Source of the DNA: an uncultured Bacteroidales bacterium | GTDB taxonomy: Bacteria; Bacteroidota; Bacteroidia; Bacteroidales; Paludibacteraceae | Direction: 5' to 3' | Assembly: GCA_944322025.1 (NCBI GenBank) | Contig: CALUOH010000043.1 | Location: 1-64,000 of the forward strand | Length of the DNA stretch: 64,000 nucleotides | Part shown: piece by piece, positions 1-8,048 of the stretch | Position numbering within the stretch: the stretch's first letter is position 1 | Layout: every line of letters starts with the position of its first letter | Notes under the pieces: model-generated | Told to the model about the DNA's origin: nothing | Database searches by the model: none | The model's input: the letters and a program-made list of their open reading frames with translations, nothing else | Position numbers and translations under genes: made by a program

Positions 1-5
1 CACGC

Positions 6-506
6 ATGACACGCTATCTCACATCCGCCAGACGCTTGGCAACCGGACTCTCGGCCACCCTCCTTCTCCTGCTGTCAGTCACAGCCTGCGAGAAACGGAT
101 TGCCGTCTACACCCAACGCTCCATCGCCGCCGACGGATGGGAACCTTTCGACACCGTCATGTTCGTCATCGACAGCCTTCAACGCGACGGAAACTACGCC
201 CTCAGCATCGACCTCCGCACAACGAGCAGTTTCCCCTACCAAGCGCTCTACCTCAGAATCGAGCAACACTGGGAGGATCCGGAAATGGTGCGTTGCGACA
301 CACTCTGCTGCCAGTTGGCCACTCCCGACGGCGACATCACGGGAGCTGGCATCAGCCACCTGCAATACACCTTCCCTTTGGCCAGATTGCAGCTCACCGC
401 AGGCCAACACGGCCACATCGTTGTCCGTCACATCATGCAGCGGGAGATGCTCCCGGGAGTGGCCAGCGTAGGCGTCAAGATAGAACGGGAAACACCAGCC
501 GGATAA
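6..506 (+). CDS. gldH: GldH-family gliding motility lipoprotein
   Basis: Predicted outer-membrane-associated lipoprotein of the GldH family, which in gliding Bacteroidetes works with the motility/type IX secretion machinery; in non-gliding Bacteroidales the role is unclear. Of 166 residues, the N-terminus has an Arg-rich start, a hydrophobic run and a lipobox ending VTAC at about residue 28. The family pattern of an aromatic/acidic segment (WEPFDTVMF) followed by a SIDLRTTSSFPYQ stretch is visible around residues 45-80. The start is the first ATG of the window, so an upstream start cannot be excluded. The next gene lies 80 nt downstream on the same strand. Codons are C-ending, unlike genes after 4.4 kb. 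The assignment rests on pattern recognition of a divergent family. Confidence 0.75.
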   Translation: MTRYLTSARRLATGLSATLLLLLSVTACEKRIAVYTQRSIAADGWEPFDTVMFVIDSLQRDGNYALSIDLRTTSSFPYQALYLRIEQHWEDPEMVRCDTLCCQLATPDGDITGAGISHLQYTFPLARLQLTAGQHGHIVVRHIMQREMLPGVASVGVKIERETPAG

Positions 507-586
507 TTACAGACACAAGAATACCCACAAGTTTCAACGACAGCCCTCAGACCTTCACCCAAAAGAACCAAAAAAAACGCAAGCAT

Positions 587-1462
587 ATGGAAGAGATTAA
601 AAATCAGTACCTCAGCTTGAAAGCCTCATGCCGAGGCGCAGAAATGCAAAGCCTGACCAACCTTTCGACAGGACGCGAATGCCTTTGGCAGGGCGACCCC
701 GCTTTCTGGGGAAAGCGCTCGCCGCTTTTGTTCCCCATCACCGGCCGCATGTGGAACAACCGAACGGAGTTCAACGGCCGTGAGTACAGCATCCCCAAGC
801 ACGGCTTCATGCAAGACCGCAGCTTCAACCTTGCCGAACACACCGACACATCGCTCCGCTACGTATTCTCGAGCACACCGGAAGAACTGAAAATGTTCCC
901 GTTCGACTTCAATCTCGAAGTTGTCTATACGCTCGACGGGAACAAAGTCCGGGTTGACTTCCACGTCGAGAACTGCAGCATCGACACCATGCCTTTCCAA
1001 ATCGGCGGCCACCCCGGCCTGAGCCTCCTCGACTACAAGGCAGATGACAACGTGCACGGCTACCTCTCTTTCGAAGGCGCCCCGTGGCGACTGTTACGTG
1101 CTGGCGAACAAGGCTGCACCGAACCCGATCCTCTCGAAATGCCAATGCTCGAAGAGAACTTGCTCCCCTTGAAAGACGGCCTCTTCGCCCACGACGCCCT
1201 CATCTTCGACGAGCACCAGATAAAAGCCGTCACGCTGCACGACAAATATCGCCAGCCCGCCGTCCGGTTACGAAGCGACTCACCGGCCATGCTTATCTGG
1301 CAACCGGACAAACACGGTGCCCCCTTCGTATGCTTCGAACCTTGGTTCGGACTGTGCGACTCGCAACACTTCTTCGGCCCGTTCACGCAGCGGCCATACG
1401 TCAACACAGCCCTTCCCGGCAAGACATGGCACGGAGGCTACACCATTGAATGCCTCAAATAA
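587..1462 (+). CDS. Aldose 1-epimerase-like protein
   Basis: Member of the galactose mutarotase-like superfamily, expected to interconvert sugar anomers or bind a sugar in the cytoplasm; the substrate is not known. The 291-residue protein has a [11 protein letters not shown] segment near residue 45, KHGFMQD near 71, GGHPGL near 140 and a C-terminal FEPWFGLCD, matching the YeaD/LacX-type subgroup rather than classical GalM. The reading frame stays open far upstream, but the upstream part overlaps gldH and has no protein-like sequence, so the ATG at 587 was chosen. No signal peptide. It is followed by tdk after 46 nt. Substrate specificity is undetermined. Confidence 0.85.
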   Translation: MEEIKNQYLSLKASCRGAEMQSLTNLSTGRECLWQGDPAFWGKRSPLLFPITGRMWNNRTEFNGREYSIPKHGFMQDRSFNLAEHTDTSLRYVFSSTPEELKMFPFDFNLEVVYTLDGNKVRVDFHVENCSIDTMPFQIGGHPGLSLLDYKADDNVHGYLSFEGAPWRLLRAGEQGCTEPDPLEMPMLEENLLPLKDGLFAHDALIFDEHQIKAVTLHDKYRQPAVRLRSDSPAMLIWQPDKHGAPFVCFEPWFGLCDSQHFFGPFTQRPYVNTALPGKTWHGGYTIECLK

Positions 1463-1508
1463 GCCAGCCCACGAACCGGTTCACCGACAGCAAAACAGGC
1501 ATCCTCTG

Positions 1509-2093
1509 ATGGGAATCTACTCGGAAGACAACACGCAAGAGACGCACCGGCGCGGGCGCATCGAGGTGATCTGCGGCTCCATGTTCTCGGGCAAGACCGA
1601 AGAGCTCATCCGCCGCCTGCGACGGGCGCAGTTTGCCAAGCAACGCATCCGCATTTTCAAACCCGCGATCGACGTACGCTACGCCCACGACGCCGTGGTC
1701 TCGCACGACAGCAACTCCCTCTCTTCACACCCGGTGAAGAATTCAGCCGAATTGCTGGAAGCCGGGCACGACGTGGAGGTAGTCGGCATCGACGAAGCAC
1801 AGTTTTTCGACGACCGCCTGCCCCAAGTGTGCAGCGAACTGGCCTCACGGGGCATCCGCGTCGTCGTGGCAGGACTTGACATGGACTTCAAGGGTCAACC
1901 CTTCGGCCCTATGCCCGCCTTGTGCGCCATTGCCGAAGAAGTAACCAAAGTCCACGCCATCTGCGTCCGGTGCGGCGACTTGGCCTACGTATCTCACCGC
2001 ACCGTTCCGGGCGAGAGCCGCGTGCTCCTCGGCGAGAAAAATGAATACGAGCCTCTCTGCCGGCGTTGCTTCGAGAAAACCTGCAAACACTGA
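1509..2093 (+). CDS. tdk: Thymidine kinase (type II)
   Basis: ATP-dependent phosphorylation of thymidine to dTMP in the salvage pathway. The 194-residue length is normal for the type II (TK1-like) family. The P-loop [11 protein letters not shown] lies near residue 23, the Walker B/catalytic DEAQFFD near 86, and the structural zinc site is formed by CVRCG and C-terminal CRRC pairs. The ATG at 1509 gives an N-terminus consistent with the family; the longer open frame overlaps the upstream epimerase. It sits between the epimerase and a HAD phosphatase whose start lies 4 nt after the tdk stop, implying co-transcription. thyA and folA elsewhere in this window supply dTMP de novo. Confidence 0.95.
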   Translation: MGIYSEDNTQETHRRGRIEVICGSMFSGKTEELIRRLRRAQFAKQRIRIFKPAIDVRYAHDAVVSHDSNSLSSHPVKNSAELLEAGHDVEVVGIDEAQFFDDRLPQVCSELASRGIRVVVAGLDMDFKGQPFGPMPALCAIAEEVTKVHAICVRCGDLAYVSHRTVPGESRVLLGEKNEYEPLCRRCFEKTCKH

Positions 2094-2097
2094 CGCC

Positions 2098-2751
2098 ATG
2101 TCACGATATACACACGTCCTGTTCGACCTCGACGGCACCCTGACCGACCCCCGCGTTGGTATCACACGTTCCGTGGCTTACGCACTGAAACAATTCGGCA
2201 TACATGTGGACGACCCCGACACGCTCACGCCATTCATCGGGCCGCCACTGATGGAATCGTTCCAGACGTTCTACCACTTCAATGAGGATCAAAGCCGCCT
2301 TGCTTCGCGTCACTACCGGCGCTACTTCCTCGACCGCGGATGGGCTGAGAACTCTGTTTACGCCGGCATACCATCCCTGCTCCGGGACCTGCGCGAACAA
2401 GGCGTCTGTCTCTACGTGGCCACGTCAAAGGGAGAACAGTCAGCACGGCGCATCCTGACCCACTTTCACCTGACGCCCTATTTCGACTTCATTGCCGGCG
2501 ACACACCCCGCCATCGGCGCCCGACAAAAGCCGACGTCATACGCTACCTCGTCAAGCGGCAGGGCATCTGCCCGACAGACCGGGCGGTCATGATCGGCGA
2601 CCGCCGTCACGACATCGACGGGGCACACCAAACCGGCCTGCCCTCACTCGGCGTCACGTATGGGTACGGCAGCCGCGAAGAACTCACGCAAGCCGGGGCG
2701 ACGGGCACAGTGGACTCCGTCGACGCCCTGCGCCGCTTCCTGCTGCCGTAA
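2098..2751 (+). CDS. HAD-superfamily hydrolase, phosphoglycolate phosphatase-like
   Basis: Cytoplasmic HAD phosphatase of the Gph/PhnX-like subgroup, 217 residues. Motif I DLDGTLTDPR (nucleophile and acid/base Asp) is at about residues 9-18, motif II lies around TSKG near 105, and motif IV is GDRRHD near 165; a small helical cap lies between motifs I and II. The ATG at 2098 is 4 nt after the tdk stop and starts directly before motif I, as is usual. Likely translated with tdk. The physiological substrate (5'-nucleotide, phosphoglycolate or another small phosphoester) cannot be read from sequence; proximity to tdk makes a nucleotidase possible, which is inference only. Confidence 0.85.
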   Translation: MSRYTHVLFDLDGTLTDPRVGITRSVAYALKQFGIHVDDPDTLTPFIGPPLMESFQTFYHFNEDQSRLASRHYRRYFLDRGWAENSVYAGIPSLLRDLREQGVCLYVATSKGEQSARRILTHFHLTPYFDFIAGDTPRHRRPTKADVIRYLVKRQGICPTDRAVMIGDRRHDIDGAHQTGLPSLGVTYGYGSREELTQAGATGTVDSVDALRRFLLP

Positions 2752-2829
2752 TCCCGCGGGCACAAAGCCCACGCGGCATCGCTCCCAACAGCCTACGCGA
2801 CAGGAAAAACGGTCAGGGTGATGGAAATT

Positions 2830-2871
2830 TCTGTCAGTACTCCAGAATTTCCTGTCAGTACTCCGGATTTT
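2830..2871. repeat. Two tandem 21-nt repeats upstream of thiL
   Basis: Two adjacent 21-nt units sharing the core CTGTCAGTACTCC match at 18 of 21 positions. They lie in the gap between the HAD phosphatase and thiL. The period is a multiple of three, so the open frame through them would encode a VSTPEF/VSTPDF repeat, but no family-like protein is found there. Function unknown; could be a regulatory direct repeat or simple slippage. Confidence 0.6.
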
Positions 2872-2934
2872 ACGGCCAGCCGTCCCGTGCACACGCCCTC
2901 CGCTCCCATAAATTCAAGACCAGTTAACAGACCT

Positions 2935-3972
2935 ATGAAACGTACCGAAATATCCACACTCGGCGAGTTCGGCCTCATCCGCCACCTCACCGAAAACCTT
3001 CCGCTCACCCAAAAAAGCACGCGCTACGGGATAGGCGACGACTGCGCCGTCCTCGCCTACCCCGACAGCACCGTCCTTGTCACCAGCGACATGCTCATGG
3101 AAGGGGTTCACTTCGACCTCGTCTACACGCCGCTCAAACACCTCGGCTACAAGGCGGCGATGGTGAACTTCTCAGACATCTACGCCATGAATGGCACCCC
3201 GCGCCAACTCGTCGTCAACCTGGCCGTCAGCAAGCGCTTCGCAGTCGAAGATCTCGAAGCCCTCTACGCCGGCATCCGGCTGGCCTGCGAACAGCACGGA
3301 GTGGACATCGTGGGCGGCGACACCACCTCGTCGCTCACCGGACTGGCCATCAGCATGACTTGCATCGGCGATGCGGAAAAAGGCCACATCGTCTACCGCA
3401 ACGGGGCACACGACACAGACCTCGTCTGCGTCAGCGGCGATCTCGGCGCCGCCTACATGGGCCTGCAACTATTAGAACGCGAAAAAGCCGTATTCGCCCA
3501 CCAGGCTGACAACGAGACAGCCGCACAACCCGACTTCAGCGGCCGCGAATACCTGCTTGAACGGCAGCTTAAGCCCGAAGCCCGACGCGACATCATCACC
3601 GCCCTGCGCGAAGCCGGCATCCAACCGACAGCCATGATGGACATCAGCGACGGCCTCTCTTCTGAAATGCTGCACATCTGCACCCAAAGCCACGTGGGCT
3701 GCCGCATCTACGAAGAACGCATCCCACTCGACTACCAGACCGCTGTGACTGCCGAAGAGTTCAACATGAACGTCACGACTTGTGCCCTCAACGGCGGCGA
3801 AGACTACGAGCTCCTCTTCACCGTACCCCTCACCGAGCACGACCGCGTCTCCGCCATCAAGGACGTGAAAGTCATCGGCTACATCACCAAAGAAGAGCTC
3901 GGTTGCGCGCTCATCGCCCGCGACGGCCAGGAATTCACCCTCAAAGCCCAAGGTTGGAACCCGCTCAAATAA
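2935..3972 (+). CDS. thiL: Thiamine-monophosphate kinase
   Basis: Phosphorylates thiamine monophosphate to thiamine pyrophosphate, the last step of cofactor synthesis, in the cytosol. The protein has 345 residues. Near the N-terminus GIGDDCAVL is the PurM/ThiL-type ATP and metal-binding motif, followed by SDMLMEGVHFD; GGDTTSS near residue 125 and the C-terminal SDGLSSE and GGEDYELLF motifs complete the AIRS/ThiL fold. The ATG at 2935 begins MKRTEISTLGEFGLI, the normal ThiL N-terminus; an upstream in-frame ATG at 2818 would add 39 repeat-rich residues and is rejected. No TPP riboswitch was recognised in the 180-nt gap before it. tRNA-Phe follows 90 nt later with its own promoter. Confidence 0.95.
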   Translation: MKRTEISTLGEFGLIRHLTENLPLTQKSTRYGIGDDCAVLAYPDSTVLVTSDMLMEGVHFDLVYTPLKHLGYKAAMVNFSDIYAMNGTPRQLVVNLAVSKRFAVEDLEALYAGIRLACEQHGVDIVGGDTTSSLTGLAISMTCIGDAEKGHIVYRNGAHDTDLVCVSGDLGAAYMGLQLLEREKAVFAHQADNETAAQPDFSGREYLLERQLKPEARRDIITALREAGIQPTAMMDISDGLSSEMLHICTQSHVGCRIYEERIPLDYQTAVTAEEFNMNVTTCALNGGEDYELLFTVPLTEHDRVSAIKDVKVIGYITKEELGCALIARDGQEFTLKAQGWNPLK

Positions 3973-4010
3973 GCAATTCAACCGCAAATGATAAAAAATT
4001 GCGAATTTCG

Positions 4011-4041
4011 TTTGTCAGTTCAGTCAAAGTCATTATCTTTG
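4011..4041 (+). promoter_or_regulatory. Bacteroidetes-type promoter of tRNA-Phe
   Basis: TTTG at 4011-4014 and TATCTTTG at 4034-4041 are separated by exactly 19 nt, matching the -33 TTTG and -7 TAnnTTTG consensus of the Bacteroidetes primary sigma factor. The tRNA starts 20 nt after the -7 element. Confidence 0.8.
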
Positions 4042-4061
4042 CACCCGAAAACAAACGAAAA

Positions 4062-4134
4062 GGTGCCATAGCTCAGTTGGTAGAGCAAAGGACTGAAAAT
4101 CCTTGTGTCCCCGGTTCGATTCCTGGTGGCACCA
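4062..4134 (+). tRNA. tRNA-Phe (GAA)
   Basis: 73-nt cloverleaf. Acceptor arms GGTGCCA and TGGCACC pair fully; the D-arm GCTC/GAGC, the anticodon stem AAGGA/TCCTT with loop CTGAAAA (anticodon GAA) and the T-arm CCCGG/CCTGG with loop TTCGATT are all present. Discriminator A; the CCA end is not encoded. Preceded by a consensus promoter and followed by a hairpin terminator, so a single-gene unit. Base composition of neighbouring protein genes changes across this locus. Confidence 0.97.
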
Positions 4135-4157
4135 CTTTGAAGAAAAGCAAATAGCAG

Positions 4158-4198
4158 TAAACTCCTGATTTCCAAACGAAATCGGGAGTTTTTGTTTT
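4158..4198 (+). terminator. Rho-independent terminator of tRNA-Phe
   Basis: AAACTCCTGATTT and AAATCGGGAGTTT form a stem of about 13 bp (one G-U pair) around a short CCAAACG loop, followed by a T-rich run. Confidence 0.85.
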
Positions 4199-4382
4199 CC
4201 CGCAGGACGCAAAAAAGAGCGGAATATGACCGCTTCCTGTGTTCCAGAAGGTGGAGCGGAAAAGGTGGAGCGAAAATCTCCGCCGAACCGGATTCTTTTT
4301 CGTTGGTTTGCAATATTTTGCGTATCAAGAAAACGCGGATGGTTTCCTACTTTTGTCCCGGATGAAGAAAACGCTTTTTTAT

Positions 4383-4413
4383 TTTGGTATGTTCACAGTT
4401 TGCATTATCTTTG
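4383..4413 (+). promoter_or_regulatory. Promoter of bamD
   Basis: TTTG at 4383-4386 and TATCTTTG at 4406-4413 with a 19-nt spacer fit the Bacteroidetes consensus exactly. Predicted transcription starts about 8 nt before the chosen bamD ATG, implying a very short leader. Confidence 0.75.
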
Positions 4414-4427
4414 CAAGAGAATATGCT

Positions 4428-5228
4428 ATGAAGAGAAGTGTAGTCGTAATATTGATATTTTCGGTGATGATGGCGGGATGCAGCGATTATTACCGTCAGC
4501 AGAAGTCGACTGACCCGGAGGTGAAGTATACGGCAGCGAAGAATTATTTCCAGGAGAAGAAGTATCTGAGGTGCTCTACGCTGCTGGAGGATGTGCTGTC
4601 GTATTACCGCAATACGCCGCAGGCGGAGGAGATACTGTATCTGCTGTCGGAGTCGTACGTGGGGCAGAAGGATTATTATTCGGCTAGCGAGTATTATCAG
4701 GCTTATCTGAGAAATTATCCGCGAGGGGAGTATGCCGAGGAGGCGAGGTTCAGGGTGGGGTACTGCTATTATTGGGATTCGCCTGACGCGCGTCTGGACC
4801 AGACTTCGACGAAGAGGGCGATAGCGGCGTTTTCGGAGTACCTTTCGCTGTACCCGACGAGCGACAGGGCCGAGGAGGCGCGGCGGTATATGACGGAGAT
4901 GACGGACAAGCTGGCGTATAAGGGCTATCTGAACGCGAAGCTCTATTATAATCTCGGTCTGTACGGGGGAAACAATTACAGGGCGTCGGTCATCACGGCG
5001 GAGAATACGCTGAAGGAGTATCCGGACACGAAGTATAAGGATGATCTGTATTTCATCATTTTGCAGGCGAAGCATAAGGAGGCGAGCCTGAGTGTGGACT
5101 CGAAGAGGAAGGAGAGGTACAGCGAGGTGATAGACGAGTATTACAGGTATGCGAATGAGTTTTCGGACGGGAAGCATATCAGGGAGGCGAACAGGATATT
5201 GAAGGAAGCGAAACATATAGTTAAATAA
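4428..5228 (+). CDS. bamD: Outer membrane assembly lipoprotein BamD
   Basis: Lipoprotein partner of BamA in the complex that folds beta-barrel proteins into the outer membrane. The 266-residue form starts MKRSVVVILIF and has a lipobox MMAGC near residue 18, followed by tetratricopeptide-like helices (repeated YY-Q-Y-YP motifs such as AYLRNYPRGEYAEEARFRVG). The open frame extends upstream to 4239, but that part lies across the promoter, so ATG 4428 is chosen. Strand composition switches to G-rich coding here. The omega subunit gene follows after 12 nt, a pairing I believe recurs in Bacteroidales. Confidence 0.92.
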   Translation: MKRSVVVILIFSVMMAGCSDYYRQQKSTDPEVKYTAAKNYFQEKKYLRCSTLLEDVLSYYRNTPQAEEILYLLSESYVGQKDYYSASEYYQAYLRNYPRGEYAEEARFRVGYCYYWDSPDARLDQTSTKRAIAAFSEYLSLYPTSDRAEEARRYMTEMTDKLAYKGYLNAKLYYNLGLYGGNNYRASVITAENTLKEYPDTKYKDDLYFIILQAKHKEASLSVDSKRKERYSEVIDEYYRYANEFSDGKHIREANRILKEAKHIVK

Positions 5229-5240
5229 ATCAGTATAGAT

Positions 5241-5567
5241 ATGAGTCAGAAAAAAACATCGGCACCGGTGAATACGATTACACGTGATATGAACTCGCTG
5301 TGTGAGCCAGTGGGCAATGTGTATGAGGTGGTGCGTATCATAGCCAAGAGGGCGAACCAGATAAGCCGCGAGGTGAAGGAGGAACTTGACAAGAAGCTGG
5401 CGGATTTCTCGTCGGCTAACGATAATCTCGAGGAGGTGTTCGAGAACAGGGAGCAGATAGAGATTTCGCGCTATTATGAGCAGCTTCCGAAGCCTACCCT
5501 GCGCGCTATCAAGGAGTTTGAGGACGGCGAGATATATTATAAGAACCCGTCGCAGATGGTGCAGTAG
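5241..5567 (+). CDS. rpoZ: RNA polymerase omega subunit (Bacteroidetes type)
   Basis: Small (108 aa) Rpb6/omega-like protein that helps assemble RNA polymerase. It carries the omega core N-VYEVVRIIAKRANQI near residues 27-41 and the acidic FEDGEIYYKNP segment near the C-terminus, both characteristic of Bacteroidetes omega. ATG 5241 lies 12 nt after bamD, so it is co-transcribed from the bamD promoter. A hairpin terminator follows at 5603-5652. Confidence 0.9.
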   Translation: MSQKKTSAPVNTITRDMNSLCEPVGNVYEVVRIIAKRANQISREVKEELDKKLADFSSANDNLEEVFENREQIEISRYYEQLPKPTLRAIKEFEDGEIYYKNPSQMVQ

Positions 5568-5602
5568 GAGGGAGGTTTCCTCTGTTTTTTGTGTGAAGGT
5601 AT

Positions 5603-5652
5603 GGCTGAAAACGTTCGGGTGAGTGAGAGTCCTTGTGTTTTCAGCCTTTTTT
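5603..5652 (+). terminator. Terminator of bamD-rpoZ
   Basis: GGCTGAAAAC (5603-5612) and GTTTTCAGCC (5637-5646) form a perfect 10-bp stem, followed directly by six T residues. Confidence 0.85.
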
Positions 5653-5748
5653 CTTTGGAGGCGGAGGAGGGTGTGTCGCGGGTCTGCCGTATGAAGGCTG
5701 GCGATGAGTTTTTAATTTCTGATTTGGAAAGAGAATGTTTTTGCGCTT

Positions 5749-6711
5749 ATGTATGATGAACTTTTGAAGCTGGACGACATAAGAATTAATTTCTCCGCGC
5801 AGGGGATGCATGTCATCAATGTGGTGCTTGCCTTTGTGATGTTCGGGGTGGCACTGGGCATACGTCCGTCAATGTTTGTGGAGGTGTTCCGCAAGCCGAA
5901 GTCGATGCTGGTGGGGCTTCTTTCGCAGATTGTGGGGCTGCCGCTTGTGACTTTTATCCTGATAGCAATTTTTCATGAGTATCTGACACCGATGGTGTCG
6001 ATGGGCATGATTCTTGTGGCGGCGTGTCCGGGAGGTAATATATCGAATTTCATTTCACAGCTGTCGAAGGCTAATGTGGAGCTGTCGGTTTCGCTTACGG
6101 CCGTGGTGACGATACTCGCGATAGTTATCACACCGCTTAATTTCGCGTTTTGGGGCAATATGTATGTCAACCTGATAGACGGTATGGCGGTGACGGCACT
6201 GCGCGACCTGGATATAGATATGTGGCAGATGTTCGAGACTGTGTTTCTTCTGCTCGGCGTGCCGCTTGTGCTCGGTATGCTCACGGCACACTATCTGCCG
6301 AAGGTGGCAGAGAAGATGAAGAAGCCGTTGCAGTATCTTTCCATCGTGTTTTTCATACTGATGGTTGTGCTGGCGTTCGGGAATAATGTGTCACTGTTCA
6401 TTAAGTATATAAAGTATATTTTCCTTATAGTGCTTGTGCATAACGGGATGGCTCTGCTGACGGGCTATGGGCTGTCGTCGGCGTTCAGGCTGCCCGTGCG
6501 TGACAGGCGCACTGTGACGATTGAGACCGGGATACAGAATTCGGGGCTGGGGCTCGTGCTGCTTTTTAACCCGAAGATTTTCCCACCTGAGCTTGCGACC
6601 GGCGGTATGCTGTTTGTGACGGCGTGGTGGGGCATATGGCACATCATATCGGGGCTTTCGCTGGCGGCGCTGTTTAACCGCAGGGACAGAAAGGAGGTTT
6701 CAAGGGTCTGA
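5749..6711 (+). CDS. BASS-family sodium-dependent (bile acid:Na+) symporter
   Basis: Inner-membrane transporter of the bile acid:sodium symporter family, 320 residues with about nine or ten hydrophobic segments. The two crossover motifs are visible: CPGGNISN at residues 93-100 and ETGIQNSGLGL at 259-269, which form the sodium and substrate sites in this fold. The substrate in bacteria is often not bile acid (pantoate and other organic anions are known for relatives), so it is left open. Starts at ATG 5749, about 100 nt after the bamD-rpoZ terminator; no consensus promoter was seen. First gene of a tight six-gene run ending with ftsE. Confidence 0.9.
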   Translation: MYDELLKLDDIRINFSAQGMHVINVVLAFVMFGVALGIRPSMFVEVFRKPKSMLVGLLSQIVGLPLVTFILIAIFHEYLTPMVSMGMILVAACPGGNISNFISQLSKANVELSVSLTAVVTILAIVITPLNFAFWGNMYVNLIDGMAVTALRDLDIDMWQMFETVFLLLGVPLVLGMLTAHYLPKVAEKMKKPLQYLSIVFFILMVVLAFGNNVSLFIKYIKYIFLIVLVHNGMALLTGYGLSSAFRLPVRDRRTVTIETGIQNSGLGLVLLFNPKIFPPELATGGMLFVTAWWGIWHIISGLSLAALFNRRDRKEVSRV

Positions 6712-6725
6712 AAAGATAGAGGCTT

Positions 6726-8036
6726 ATGGCTATACAGGACAATAACTGGTTGTATTCGGTATTGCGCTATTATGTGGATTATACATTCGAGATGGCGTAC
6801 AGCGATGTTGAGTACTGCGGGATAGAGAATATACCGCACGACGGGGCTGTGATTTTCGCTCCCAACCATACGAACGCGCTGATGGATGCCCTTGCGGTGC
6901 TTATAGTAGACCATAAGCCGACGGTCTTTGTGGCGCGGGCGGATATATTCAAGCGTCCTCTGATAGCCAAATTGCTGACGTTCTTCAAGATAATGCCTAT
7001 CATGCGCATGAGGGACGGGAGGGGAAATCTCAGGAAGAATGACGAGATTATGGCCAAGGCCGTCGAGGTGCTGAAGAGCGGAGTGCCGTTCTGCATCATG
7101 GCGGAGGGCACACACAGGATGAAACACAGTCTGCTCCCTCTGGTGAAGGGCATTTTCAGAATTGCGCTCATGGCAGACCGCCAGATAGGCGGTGAGATGC
7201 CGGTGTATATAGTCCCGATGGGGATAGAGTACGGCAGTTATGTGCGTTTCGGTTCTTCGCTGTTTTTGCAGACAGGCGAACCAATCAATGTGACTGACTT
7301 TGTGCGTTCGCACGACGGGATGGAGCAGCCGGAACTGATAATGGCTCTGCGGGAGGAGCTTTCCAAGCGGATGAAGTCACTCATATTCTGCGTGAATGAT
7401 GACGATGATTATGACGCGGTGGTTGATTTGGCCTATCTGCGCAACAGGGATGTACAGCGCGATATGGGCTTTAAGAACAATTCTCCACGGGAGAGGATGC
7501 TCGCAAACCGGCGCACGGTGGAGGATGTGGAGCGGTGGAGGCGCGAGAAACCGGAAGAGTGCTCGGCGCTTATGTCCGCGATGAGGGAGTTTGCCACGTT
7601 GCGCCGCCAGCACAAAATAAGCGACGAGACGCTGTATGACAAGGCGAGATGGGGCAGGGTGATGAAGCGTTGTTTCATGATGGTGGTGTCGCTTGTGTAT
7701 TTCATATACGCGGCAATCGTCACCTCGCCTGTGACTGTGTTCTCCGAAATCATGTGCAGCAGATTGGAGGACAAGGCGTTCTGCAATTCGTTCAGGTATG
7801 TGATTGTGCTTGTGATGTCTCCGATAGTGTGGATATTACTGGCTGTGCTGTATGCGCAGTGGCTGCCGTGGTTCGGCGTTATAGCGGCACTCGTGCTGAC
7901 TTTTCCTGCCCATGTGTTTGTGCATATATATGCCAAATGGTTCAGGCTTGTAAAGTCGTCAGTGCGTTTTTTGAGAAACGGCAGACTGCAATCACTGCTG
8001 TCGGATATAAACAGAAGCCTGTCACGACTCTGTTGA
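6726..8036 (+). CDS. PlsC-like acyltransferase with C-terminal membrane segments
   Basis: 1-acyl-glycerol-3-phosphate O-acyltransferase superfamily member, likely acylating a lysophospholipid or related lipid at the inner membrane. The catalytic NHTNALMD (NHx4D) is at residues 47-54 and the second motif EGTHR at 127-131. At 436 residues it is much longer than a simple PlsC; residues beyond about 215 are charged and helical, and two hydrophobic segments lie near 315-335 and 355-390. It begins 14 nt after the BASS gene and ends 12 nt before the Omp85-type gene. This extended form occurs in Bacteroidetes; the exact acceptor is unknown. Confidence 0.88.
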   Translation: MAIQDNNWLYSVLRYYVDYTFEMAYSDVEYCGIENIPHDGAVIFAPNHTNALMDALAVLIVDHKPTVFVARADIFKRPLIAKLLTFFKIMPIMRMRDGRGNLRKNDEIMAKAVEVLKSGVPFCIMAEGTHRMKHSLLPLVKGIFRIALMADRQIGGEMPVYIVPMGIEYGSYVRFGSSLFLQTGEPINVTDFVRSHDGMEQPELIMALREELSKRMKSLIFCVNDDDDYDAVVDLAYLRNRDVQRDMGFKNNSPRERMLANRRTVEDVERWRREKPEECSALMSAMREFATLRRQHKISDETLYDKARWGRVMKRCFMMVVSLVYFIYAAIVTSPVTVFSEIMCSRLEDKAFCNSFRYVIVLVMSPIVWILLAVLYAQWLPWFGVIAALVLTFPAHVFVHIYAKWFRLVKSSVRFLRNGRLQSLLSDINRSLSRLC

Positions 8037-8048
8037 GTTGATTATAGT

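Noticed and set aside
137-586. Long N-terminal extension of the epimerase frame
   Set aside because: It overlaps gldH in another frame and has low-complexity Arg/His composition.
4011-4430. Replication origin at the composition switch
   Set aside because: No cluster of DnaA boxes or dnaA gene was recognised; the change is noted as a finding instead.
5601-5756. 51-codon open frame (MAENVRVSESP...) between rpoZ and the BASS gene
   Set aside because: It runs straight through the terminator hairpin and T-run, overlaps the next start by 8 nt, and has no family resemblance. Most likely chance.
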